From positions 1 through 19,084 of the forward strand of contig WQXP01000005.1 of NCBI GenBank assembly GCA_009784765.1: a stretch of 19,084 bases of DNA, in the 5' to 3' direction. This document shows, piece after piece, positions 1-5,896 of this stretch. Every line of letters starts with the position of its first letter. Within the stretch, counting starts at the first letter, position 1. The notes below the pieces were generated by a model. The model worked only from the letters and a program-made list of their open reading frames with translations, was not told where the DNA came from and made no database searches. Source of the stretch: Oscillospiraceae bacterium. Lineage in GTDB: Bacteria; Bacillota; Clostridia; Oscillospirales; Ruminococcaceae. Both the position numbers and the translations under genes were made by a program.

Positions 1-184
1 GTTGTCCTCGGCGCACTCGTCGGTCGCGCTGTCACGGTTGTACTCGGCGCGCTCGTCGGTCGCGTCGTCGCCGCAGTCGTCGGACTTGTGGTTGGTGCTG
101 TTGTCTGCAATTCTGTCGTCGCCGCAGTCGTCGGACTTGTGGTTGGTGCTGTTGTCTGCAATTCTGTCGTCGCCGCAGTCGTCG
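1..184. repeat. In-frame tandem repeats: 51-bp unit (x2.4) and 36-bp unit (x2)
   Basis: A 51-bp unit occurs exactly twice (64-114 and 115-165), followed by the first 19 bp of a third copy (166-184). To its left an imperfect 36-bp unit repeats (1-36, 37-72). Both are multiples of three and keep the minus-strand frame of the Thr-rich protein open, so they change ectodomain length without frameshift. The array may continue past the window edge. Confidence 0.9.
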
Positions 185-566
185 CGACTGCCGCCGGCAC
201 AGATGGTGTCATTTCGTTGAGTGTTTCCGGCTCTGTTGTAATTGCTGTTGGTACTTCTGCCGCGATTGCTCTCGTCGGCTCTGTTGCGATTGGTTCTGTG
301 GTTGCGGAGGTGGTTGCAGGAGTGCTTTCGAGAACTCCTGTATCGCCGCGGTCCGGGAGCAGCCAAAACCCCGCGACTACAATAGCGAGAGCCGCCGCCG
401 CACTCGCGAAAGCCGCGACATAGCGCGGACGCAGAGCTTTCACAAACGGCACAGACATAACAGGTGCTGCGGCGGCACGCACCTTCGCGTTTTCGAGCAT
501 ACGCGCTTTCGCCTCCGAGTCAGGGGCGTAGCTGTCATATGCTTTTTTGATGTTTTCGTTCTTCAT
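1..566 (-). CDS. Probable membrane-anchored anti-sigma partner of the ECF sigma factor, Thr-rich ectodomain (3' end off window)
   Basis: Partial gene, open at the left edge; 188 codons visible. It starts with ATG (564-566), 2 nt after the sigma-factor stop, and its SD GGAAGGAG lies inside the end of the sigma gene, so the two are probably translationally coupled. The first ~45 residues are charged and cytoplasmic-looking (begins MKNENIKKAYDSY). One hydrophobic segment follows at about 48-70 (AAFASAAAALAIVVAGFWLL). The rest is low complexity, rich in Thr, Pro, Ala and Glu, with a 17-residue tandem repeat containing ELQTTAPTTSP. This is the layout of single-pass anti-sigma proteins encoded after ECF sigma genes in Clostridia: short N-terminal sigma-binding part, membrane segment, extracytoplasmic sensor. 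The anti-sigma role is inferred from position and topology; no zinc-binding ZAS motif is visible. A sigma-regulated surface protein is the alternative. Confidence 0.7.
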   Translation of the reverse strand, partial: MKNENIKKAYDSYAPDSEAKARMLENAKVRAAAAPVMSVPFVKALRPRYVAAFASAAAALAIVVAGFWLLPDRGDTGVLESTPATTSATTEPIATEPTRAIAAEVPTAITTEPETLNEMTPSVPAAVATTAATTELQTTAPTTSPTTAATTELQTTAPTTSPTTAATTRPTSAPSTTVTARPTSAPRT

Positions 567-568
567 GA

Positions 569-1051
569 TTATAAATACGCTCCTTCCTCTAAGATTTCGC
601 GCAGTAAGCCTTTTGCTTTTTCTAAGTTTCGCCGCACTGTCGATTTCGACAACTTGACGATTTTCGCGACTTCGTCTAAGGTGTAGCCCTCATAGAAGTA
701 TAAGTATACGACGCTTCGGCAGTCTTCAGGAAGACTGCGTACAGCGTCCATGATTTCGCGGTTTTGCGTGGTGTCAGGCGCGGCAAGGCTCTCAAGTTCT
801 TCATAAGGAAGGGCAGTGGTTTTCTTGAGCGAGTCTTTGCAGGTGTTAATCGCAACACGAATGAGCCAATGCTTCTCATGCTCCTGCGAGTCAAATTGCG
901 GCGCAGCTTTGATTAGCTTCATAAAAGTGTCTGAAACGCAGTCTTCCGTGTCGGCTTTGGTTTTAACATAGGAAAGACAGACCCGGTAAACCGTGTCTAC
1001 GTGCCGCGAGTAAATCGCGCCGATGTCATACTCTTTTCTTAATACCGACAA
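569..1051 (-). CDS. ECF-family RNA polymerase sigma factor
   Basis: 160-residue group 4 (extracytoplasmic function) sigma factor, the usual size for the family. Region 2 is at about residues 13-77, with the core-binding and -10-recognition helices around VDTVYRVCLSYV and EDCVSDTFMKLI. A variable linker rich in Thr, Glu and Ala follows. Region 4 is at about 101-153: LPEDCRSVVYLYFYEGYTLD leads into the helix-turn-helix, with SKSTVRRNLEKAK as recognition helix. No C-terminal extension is present. The start is a TTG (1049-1051) preceded at 9 nt by AGGTGGT; no ATG with an SD lies nearby. It should direct core polymerase to a small regulon, probably including itself, and be held by the membrane protein encoded immediately downstream. 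The inducing signal cannot be read from the sequence. Confidence 0.93.
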   Translation of the reverse strand: MSVLRKEYDIGAIYSRHVDTVYRVCLSYVKTKADTEDCVSDTFMKLIKAAPQFDSQEHEKHWLIRVAINTCKDSLKKTTALPYEELESLAAPDTTQNREIMDAVRSLPEDCRSVVYLYFYEGYTLDEVAKIVKLSKSTVRRNLEKAKGLLREILEEGAYL

Positions 1052-1060
1052 CTAACAGTC

Positions 1061-1067
1061 ACCACCT
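1061..1067 (-). promoter_or_regulatory. Ribosome binding site deciding the TTG start of the sigma factor
   Basis: AGGTGGT on the minus strand, 9 nt before TTG at 1049-1051. It is the only SD-like sequence near the start of the frame. Confidence 0.7.
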
Positions 1068-1073
1068 ATTAAA

Positions 1074-1109
1074 TTGCCTTTCTGACCCTAATACGAATCA
1101 GAAAGGCAA
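1074..1109 (-). terminator. 12-bp perfect hairpin between ispH-S1 and the sigma gene (terminator or leader structure)
   Basis: TTGCCTTTCTGA (1074-1085) and TCAGAAAGGCAA (1098-1109) are perfect inverted arms around a 12-nt loop. On the minus strand the hairpin lies about 30 nt after the ispH-S1 stop and is followed only by a weak T/A tract before the sigma SD. It could be a leaky terminator for ispH-S1, an attenuator or part of the sigma leader. The structure is directly visible; the role is inferred. Confidence 0.5.
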
Positions 1110-1119
1110 AAGTGTTCAC
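1090..1119 (-). promoter_or_regulatory. Candidate ECF-type promoter for the sigma gene
   Basis: On the minus strand GTGAAC (1114-1119) and CGTATT (1090-1095) resemble the AAC/CGT pattern of ECF promoters such as Bacillus SigW (TGAAAC, 16 nt, CGTA), but the spacing is about 18 nt. The -35-like box overlaps a 15-nt palindrome (TTCACA, 3 nt, TGTGAA; 1115-1129) and the -10-like box lies in the loop of the 12-bp hairpin. No sigma-A promoter is evident. Autoregulation would fit the family but is only inferred. Confidence 0.28.
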
Positions 1120-1138
1120 ATTTTGTGAAAAAGTTTTT

Positions 1139-3160
1139 TTACTCTGCTGCAGATTCTGCCATTTCGGCTGATTCAGCAGTTTCGTCGCCTTCCTCCGCCG
1201 CGACAGGTTCGAGCAAGGCGCGGATTGAAAGGCTGATTCTCTCACGCCCTTCGTCGATTTCGGTGATTTGCACCTGAACCTCTTGCCCTATAGAGACTGC
1301 CTGAGAAACATCTGTTACCCGCTCAGTGGAGATTTGGCTGATGTGAATCAGCCCGTCAATTCCGGGCATGATTTGCGCGAACGCCCCGAAAGGCGTAATG
1401 TTCACGATTGTTGCAGTGGCGGTATCACCTTCGTGATACTGCTCTGTGAATTTCGACCAAGGATTTTCGTCAGGGTTTTTCGCGCAGAGAGACACGCGCT
1501 TCTTCTCAAAGTCAAAAGCTTTGATGAACACGTTGAGTTTGTCGCCCAATTGCACCGCGTCGCGAGGGTGCTTGATGCGTTTCCACGTGAGTTCGGAGAG
1601 GTGAACCATTCCGTCAACGCCGCCTAAGTCCACGAATACGCCGTAATTCTCAATTGATTTAACTTCGCCTGTGAACTTCTTGCCGATTTCGATTTCTTCC
1701 CAGAACTTAGCGCGTGATGCGGCGTTGCCTTGGCGGTCAGCCGCTCTGATAGAACCGATGAGCCGCTTACGCTGCTCGTTGATTTCGATGATTTTGAACG
1801 CCACTTTCTTCTTAGCGAGTGTGTTAAGGTCTCCCCCTCGCGGCACTCCGCTTTGAGAGGCGGGGATAAACACTTTGCTGCCTTCGTAATCAACGATTAC
1901 GCCCGAGTTTACAATCGCTTCAACGAAACCTTCGATTGTTTCGTCCGCGTTATGCGCCACAGTGAGCTTCTCATATCCGAGTTCGGAGTCAACCGCTTTC
2001 TTAGACAGGTGGACAACACCTTCAGCGTCGTTGACTTTGGTAACGACACAGTCGATTTCGTCTCCGGGTTTGACAATCATGTCCGGCGTGCTTCCGGGTT
2101 CGCCGCCGATTTCGTCTGCGGGTATGTACCCGGACTGTTTAACGCCTAAGTCAACAACGACTTCGTTGGCATTAACAGCAACAACAAACGCTTTAACCCT
2201 TTTCCCTGTATATAATTTTTGGGGGAGTGTTTTTTCCACCTCCGCCATAAAGTCGATTCCGTAATCGCTTTCTGCCTCATAGTCTTGAACCTTGCTGATT
2301 TCTTCGTTCATAGTTTTATGAACCTCCTTAATTATTTCTGCAGGAACGCTCGCCCCTGCAGTAATTCCTGCCGCACCTGCGGCGAGTAATGGTGAAGGGA
2401 GAACCTCACTGAGCTTGGAAGCCAAGCCTTGCGCGTTCTCTATAAAAAGAGTATGACAACAGCTCTCGGCACAAATCTCGAAGAGTTTGACCGAATTGCT
2501 GCTGTGTGTACTGCCTATGACAATCATCACATCACAATTACGGGAAAGCTCCCTCGCTTGACGTTGTCGTTTTACAGTCGCTTTACATATTGTATCAAAT
2601 ATTTTTGCGTTTGTACAGTACTTTTTAATAATTTGTATACAATCTCGCCATTTTAACTCATTAAACGTGGTTTGAACAACAAAACTTTGTGCATTTCGCC
2701 GAAAAAGTTCGCCTGACAATAAACACTCTAATTTCTCGGGAGAATTTGCCGCTAAAATGTCATTTCCGTGTCCGATAATCCCCTGAACTTCGGGGTGATT
2801 TTCGTCCCCTATGATTATTATACCACTTATGTCTTTCACTATGTCATGGATTTTTTTGACATAAGGGCAAGTCGCGTCGTAATACTCAATCCCCGACTGC
2901 TCTAACTGTTCATACACTGCCCGCCCGACTCCGTGGCTGCGAATCACCGCCACTGCCCCTGCGGGAATGTCCTCTGTGCTGTTCGCCGCGAACACGTTCT
3001 TGCTCTGCAAAATTCGAAGAGCGTCATTGTTATGCACAAGCTCCCCGAGTGTGTACGCCTGTCCGTGTTTTTGCGCCGCCGCGACTGCCATATCGAACGC
3101 CCGCCGTACTCCCGAGCAAAACCCTGCACTTTCAGCAATTGTGATTGTTATTTTCGGCAA
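1139..3160 (-). CDS. ispH: 4-hydroxy-3-methylbut-2-enyl diphosphate reductase fused to four S1 RNA-binding domains
   Basis: 673-residue two-part protein. Residues ~1-283 are IspH, the last enzyme of the MEP isoprenoid pathway, reducing HMB-PP to IPP and DMAPP on an iron-sulfur cluster. The three cluster cysteines are present (C15 in AGFCSGV, C98 in ATCPYVKK, C192 in DTICKAT), as are H43 (VHNN), H76 (SHGVG), H122 and E124 (NHPEVQG) and the VQTTFN motif. After a short linker come four S1 domains at about 317-388, 403-475, 491-561 and 575-648, then an Ala/Glu-rich acidic tail; this half resembles bacterial S1/RpsA-type RNA-binding proteins. Such fusions are known in Clostridia. The frame opens further upstream (TTG at 3223), but those codons lie over an intergenic repeat. 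The TTG at 3160 has a strong SD and begins exactly where IspH homology does. It is co-directional with rnhA, 81 nt upstream. Confidence 0.95.
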   Translation of the reverse strand: MPKITITIAESAGFCSGVRRAFDMAVAAAQKHGQAYTLGELVHNNDALRILQSKNVFAANSTEDIPAGAVAVIRSHGVGRAVYEQLEQSGIEYYDATCPYVKKIHDIVKDISGIIIIGDENHPEVQGIIGHGNDILAANSPEKLECLLSGELFRRNAQSFVVQTTFNELKWRDCIQIIKKYCTNAKIFDTICKATVKRQRQARELSRNCDVMIVIGSTHSSNSVKLFEICAESCCHTLFIENAQGLASKLSEVLPSPLLAAGAAGITAGASVPAEIIKEVHKTMNEEISKVQDYEAESDYGIDFMAEVEKTLPQKLYTGKRVKAFVVAVNANEVVVDLGVKQSGYIPADEIGGEPGSTPDMIVKPGDEIDCVVTKVNDAEGVVHLSKKAVDSELGYEKLTVAHNADETIEGFVEAIVNSGVIVDYEGSKVFIPASQSGVPRGGDLNTLAKKKVAFKIIEINEQRKRLIGSIRAADRQGNAASRAKFWEEIEIGKKFTGEVKSIENYGVFVDLGGVDGMVHLSELTWKRIKHPRDAVQLGDKLNVFIKAFDFEKKRVSLCAKNPDENPWSKFTEQYHEGDTATATIVNITPFGAFAQIMPGIDGLIHISQISTERVTDVSQAVSIGQEVQVQITEIDEGRERISLSIRALLEPVAAEEGDETAESAEMAESAAE

Positions 3161-3165
3161 GCTAT

Positions 3166-3172
3166 CCCCTCC
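3166..3172 (-). promoter_or_regulatory. Ribosome binding site deciding the TTG start of ispH-S1
   Basis: GGAGGGG on the minus strand, 5 nt before TTG at 3158-3160 (7 nt counted from the GGAGG core). It fixes the start at 3160 rather than at the upstream TTG (3223), which has no SD. Confidence 0.8.
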
Positions 3173-3215
3173 GTGCGAGCAAAGCCCGCCCTGCGGGGAA
3201 TCGCTCTTGTTTTGC
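3173..3215 (-). repeat. Dispersed hairpin repeat, AAGAGCGATTCC family, copy A
   Basis: The minus-strand sequence between rnhA and ispH contains AAGAGCGATTCC followed by a GC-rich hairpin (GCGGGC, TTT, GCTCGC). Related copies follow cheA (14051-14091) and cheB (16609-16656); AAGAGCGATTCC is identical in copies A and B. It begins 27 nt after the rnhA stop. It stays in frame with ispH, which makes a false N-terminal extension of 21 residues. Confidence 0.7.
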
Positions 3216-3241
3216 TTCGGCAACTGTGATTGATGGCGTTT

Positions 3242-3697
3242 TCACCGAGGCACCGCCAATCGCGCTAACTCGTCGCAGCGTTCGTTTTCCGCGTGCCCTG
3301 CGTGTCCGCGAATCCACTCGAAAGTTACCTCATGCGTCCCGCAGAGTTCTAACAGCTTCTCCCACAAATCGGCATTAAGGGCGGGTTTCTTATCGCTTTT
3401 AATCCAATTGTTACGCTTCCATGACTTCGCCCAGCCCTTCTCAATCCCGTTGACCACGTACTGCGAGTCGGTCTTGATTATCGCTTTGCATGGGTATTTC
3501 AGCCGCTGTAACGCCTCAATCACGCCCATGAGTTCCATGCGGTTATTAGTCGTCTGCTTTTCCCCCCCGGAAATCTCGGTGGAAATAGGCTCTCCGCCGT
3601 TTTCACCGCCGTAGCGCAAAATCGCACCCCAGCCGCCCGGCCCGGGGTTGCCGGAGCAAGCCCCGTCTGTAAATATGTGTATTGTTTTTAATTTCAT
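3242..3697 (-). CDS. rnhA: Ribonuclease HI
   Basis: 151-residue RNase H1, which cleaves the RNA strand of RNA-DNA hybrids (R-loops, primer removal). The family-typical start IFTDGACSGNPGPGGWGAIL carries catalytic D11. E55 (NNRMELMGVIEAL), D77 (IKTDSQYV) and D142 (RCDELA) complete the metal-binding set, and the flexible histidine loop is WIRGHAGHAENERCD. The length matches the family. A GTG further upstream (3727) is in frame but lies in the -35 box of the predicted promoter; the ATG at 3697 is where family homology begins. There is no SD before this ATG, and the predicted transcription start coincides with it, so the mRNA may be leaderless. ispH-S1 follows in the same direction and is probably co-transcribed. 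Confidence 0.96.
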   Translation of the reverse strand: MKLKTIHIFTDGACSGNPGPGGWGAILRYGGENGGEPISTEISGGEKQTTNNRMELMGVIEALQRLKYPCKAIIKTDSQYVVNGIEKGWAKSWKRNNWIKSDKKPALNADLWEKLLELCGTHEVTFEWIRGHAGHAENERCDELARLAVPR

Positions 3698-3703
3698 AAT
3701 AAT

Positions 3704-3732
3704 ATCATACCATAAAAATGTTGACACGTCAA
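3704..3732 (-). promoter_or_regulatory. Sigma-A promoter for rnhA-ispH (predicted leaderless start)
   Basis: On the minus strand: -35 TTGACG (3727-3732), 17-nt spacer, extended -10 TGGTATGAT with hexamer at 3704-3709. Counting 7 nt downstream puts +1 at 3697, the A of the rnhA ATG. The -35 overlaps that of the cmk promoter on the other strand. Confidence 0.8.
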
Positions 3733-3749
3733 GGATTTTATGATATAAT
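3721..3749 (+). promoter_or_regulatory. Consensus sigma-A promoter for cmk-plsC
   Basis: TTGACA (3721-3726), a spacer of exactly 17 nt and TATAAT (3744-3749), with TG one base before the -10 (TGATATAAT). This is a full consensus promoter with extended -10. Predicted +1 is near 3756, giving a leader of about 32 nt with SD GAGGT before the cmk ATG. Confidence 0.9.
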
Positions 3750-3787
3750 ATTTACGTAAATTAAATCTTATAGTGAGGTTTTCGACC

Positions 3788-4438
3788 ATGAAACACATCT
3801 CCATAGCTATAGACGGGCCTGTAGGGGCAGGAAAAAGCAGTATTTCACGTGAGGTTGCGAAGGGGCTCGGGTTTATATATGTCGATACCGGCGCGTTATA
3901 CCGCACACTCGGTGTTTATTCTAAACTCCACTCGCTTTCGCCGAGCTGTGAACTTCCGAAAATCACAATCAAGTTCATTGACGGGTTGCAGCACGTGTTC
4001 GCGAACGGCGTTGACTACACCGACAAAATCCGCACGCCTGAGGCTTCCATGCTCGCGTCGGACATTTCCGCAAAACCCGAAATCCGCGAATATCTGCTTG
4101 AACTCCAGCGTGAGTTCGCCCGCACAGCCTCTGTTGTCATGGACGGGCGGGACATCGGCACGGTTGTTCTCCCGAATGCGACGCTGAAAATCTTCCTCAC
4201 GGCTTCCCCCGAAGAGCGGGCCTGCCGCCGTCATGAAGAACTGCTCCGTAAAGACAGTGCGGCTGCGCCTTCTTACGAGAGCGTGCTTGAAGACCTCAAA
4301 CTCCGTGACCATAACGACTCGACCCGCACGCACGCGCCGCTCAAGCAAGCAGATGACGCGGTTGTCGTGGATACAACGGGTAACACTTTCGAACAGTCAG
4401 TGGAGGTAATGCTGAAAACAATCAAGGAGCGTATATAA
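3788..4438 (+). CDS. cmk: Cytidylate kinase
   Basis: 216-residue (d)CMP kinase, transferring phosphate from ATP to CMP/dCMP in the cytosol for nucleotide and phospholipid precursor supply. The N-terminal P-loop is GPVGAGKSS (residues 10-18), followed by the conserved YVDTGALYRTLG NMP-binding segment. MDGRDIGTVVLPNA is the signature CMP-binding motif; FLTASPEERACRR precedes the lid, and RDHNDSTRTHAPLKQADDAVVVDTT is the standard C-terminal region. The start is ATG 3788 with GAGGT at 8 nt; an in-frame GTG at 3773 lies within the SD region and is unlikely. It is first gene of a plus-strand operon: plsC starts 1 nt after its stop. Confidence 0.96.
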   Translation: MKHISIAIDGPVGAGKSSISREVAKGLGFIYVDTGALYRTLGVYSKLHSLSPSCELPKITIKFIDGLQHVFANGVDYTDKIRTPEASMLASDISAKPEIREYLLELQREFARTASVVMDGRDIGTVVLPNATLKIFLTASPEERACRRHEELLRKDSAAAPSYESVLEDLKLRDHNDSTRTHAPLKQADDAVVVDTTGNTFEQSVEVMLKTIKERI

Positions 4439-4439
4439 A

Positions 4440-5072
4440 ATGGGAGCATTCTTTTACGCGATTGCACGGGCTTTAGTCTGGCTCTATTTCCGAATGCGCT
4501 ATCGCCTTAAAATTCATAACAAGCACAATATTCCGAAGCTCAAGGGGAACTACATCATCGCCTGTAATCATCAGAGCTACAGCGACCCCCCTGCAATCGC
4601 CGCCGTAATCAAAGGGCGATTTGCCTTCATGGCTAAGCAGGAGCTGTTTCAGGGCAACAAAATTTTCGCGTGGCTGATTCGCGCTTTGGGGGCTTTCCCC
4701 GTTGTTCGCGGGGCAAAAGACGGTGCGGCAGTCAACATCGCTGTCGAGAAGCTGCGTGCAGGCAGAACATTCGTGATTTTCCCTGAGGGGACGCGCAGCA
4801 AAGACGGGGAAATCGGCAGAGCAAAGTCCGGTGTTGCGCTGATTGCGGCTAAGGCTAAAGTGCCGATTTTGCCGGTGTGTATCGTGTACGGGCAAGGGGG
4901 CAAACGCGGGAAACGCAAGGTAGTTCATTTCGCAGTCGGGGAACTGATTCAACCCGGCGAAACAGAAATCGGGCTGCAAAATCGCGCAGAGTTAAAGGCT
5001 TTCGCAAGCAGCATTATCGACGCAATCAAAGACTTACAGGAGCAAATAAAGAAAGGAACGACAGTAAACTGA
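4440..5072 (+). CDS. plsC: 1-acyl-sn-glycerol-3-phosphate acyltransferase
   Basis: 210-residue LPLAT-family enzyme acylating lysophosphatidic acid to phosphatidic acid at the membrane. Block I is NHQSYSD (43-49) with the catalytic His-x4-Asp. The region GAFPVVRG (~84-91) corresponds to block II, FPEGTRS (114-120) is block III, and VPILPVCIVYG corresponds to block IV. The N-terminus (FFYAIARALVWLYF) is an amphipathic or membrane-associating segment. The length is typical. The SD AAGGAG lies in the last codons of cmk, and the genes are separated by a single base, so coupling is likely. cmk-plsC adjacency is common in Clostridia. Confidence 0.94.
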   Translation: MGAFFYAIARALVWLYFRMRYRLKIHNKHNIPKLKGNYIIACNHQSYSDPPAIAAVIKGRFAFMAKQELFQGNKIFAWLIRALGAFPVVRGAKDGAAVNIAVEKLRAGRTFVIFPEGTRSKDGEIGRAKSGVALIAAKAKVPILPVCIVYGQGGKRGKRKVVHFAVGELIQPGETEIGLQNRAELKAFASSIIDAIKDLQEQIKKGTTVN

Positions 5073-5087
5073 CCGACAATCGCATAA

Positions 5088-5115
5088 CTGTCAATTGTCA
5101 ATTGTCAACTGTCAA
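5088..5115 (-). repeat. Heptamer array TTGACAR (4 units), minus orientation
   Basis: Read on the minus strand, four consecutive heptamers: TTGACAG, TTGACAA, TTGACAA, TTGACAG, followed by TTATG. It fills most of the plsC-HD gene gap. Related arrays are at 8167-8194 and 14657-14690, and one unit is at 9503-9509. Confidence 0.85.
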
Positions 5116-5123
5116 TTATCATC

Positions 5124-5810
5124 ATGAGTAACGTAACTTACAAATATATCAAGCAAAATAAAGATGTGCAGACCTATATCGCACACGCGGATTCGGCTTT
5201 GTTCAAAATCGGGTATACGGAGCATTCAACAGCACACGCAGAAATCTGCGCAAGAACTGCACATATGATTCTGCAGAACTGCGGCTTCGATGAGAGGACG
5301 TGCGAACTCGCGCAAATCGCGGCTTATATGCACGACATCGGAAACGTAGTCAATCGGCAAGACCATGCCCAAAGCGGCGCGGTAATGGCGTTTCGCCTCC
5401 TCGATTGTATGGGTATGCCCGCAGAGGAAATCGCCGTAATCGTGTCTGCAATCGGCAACCACGATGAGCGGACTGCTCGCCCTGTCAACCCCGTATCGGC
5501 GGCGGTAATCTTAGCAGACAAGTGCGACGTTCGCCGCTCGCGAGTGCGACAAGGCGTAATCGACGAGGCCATGAGCGGTGTTTACACCCAAGACATTCAT
5601 GACCGCGTGAACTACGCCTGTGTCAAGTCTGTCGTCAGTTATTGTGACCAGCGCGGTGCAATTGTCCTTGACCTCACCATTGATGAGAAAATCAGCTCAA
5701 TCATGGAATATTTCGAAATCTTCCTGAATAGAATGGTTCTTTGCCGCAAATCCGCCGAAACTCTCGGCACTCGCTTCGAGTTGGTTATGAATAACTCGAG
5801 AATACTCTAA
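5124..5810 (+). CDS. HD-domain metal-dependent phosphohydrolase
   Basis: 228-residue cytosolic HD-superfamily protein. Candidate metal ligands are H38 (STAHAEICARTA), the HD pair H70-D71 (AAYMHDIGN) and D132 (ILADKCDVRRSR); a further conserved-looking motif is GNHDE at 112-115. These match the H...HD...D pattern of HD hydrolases acting on nucleotides or cyclic nucleotides. It lacks the extra residues of an HD-GYP phosphodiesterase, and no RelA/SpoT synthetase domain is attached. The substrate is unknown. It starts 51 nt after plsC, but a heptamer array occupies most of that gap and no SD precedes the ATG, so translation may be weak or coupled. Loss of the SD through repeat insertion is possible. 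The C-terminal ~70 residues are not recognised. Confidence 0.85.
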   Translation: MSNVTYKYIKQNKDVQTYIAHADSALFKIGYTEHSTAHAEICARTAHMILQNCGFDERTCELAQIAAYMHDIGNVVNRQDHAQSGAVMAFRLLDCMGMPAEEIAVIVSAIGNHDERTARPVNPVSAAVILADKCDVRRSRVRQGVIDEAMSGVYTQDIHDRVNYACVKSVVSYCDQRGAIVLDLTIDEKISSIMEYFEIFLNRMVLCRKSAETLGTRFELVMNNSRIL

Positions 5811-5811
5811 C

Positions 5812-5880
5812 GACTTCGCTCGCCTTTCGGCTCGCTGCGCGTCGTCGGGCAAAACCCGACTTCCTTGCGATTATATTATA
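5812..5880 (+). repeat. ~69-bp dispersed hairpin element, copy 1
   Basis: It starts 2 nt after the HD-gene stop and matches 9534-9601 at about 61 of 69 aligned positions, in the same orientation. It contains the hairpin GTCGGG-CAAAA-CCCGAC and ends in TATATTATA. The SD of the CofE-like gene follows within a few bases. There is no obvious coding potential. Confidence 0.8.
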
Positions 5881-5896
5881 CAAGGGGAATTAACAT

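Noticed and set aside
88..423. 111-codon plus-strand frame with Val/Ala/Gly repeats at the left edge
   Set aside because: It is the complement of the Thr-rich repeats of the minus-strand gene, which has a start, an SD, a membrane segment and sigma-gene context.
569..1051. Flagellar sigma factor (SigD/FliA) driving the che genes
   Set aside because: It has only regions 2 and 4 at ECF size, lacks region 3, and no SigD-type promoter was found before cheA.
3896..4348. 150-codon minus-strand frame inside cmk
   Set aside because: It is a shadow of cmk, whose catalytic motifs are all on the plus strand.
5088..5115. CRISPR array
   Set aside because: Units are only 7 nt, directly tandem and without spacers; no cas genes are present.
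5811..5896. tRNA or small structured RNA gene in the HD/CofE-like gap
   Set aside because: No cloverleaf or CCA-type end; the sequence is explained by the dispersed hairpin element shared with 9534-9601.
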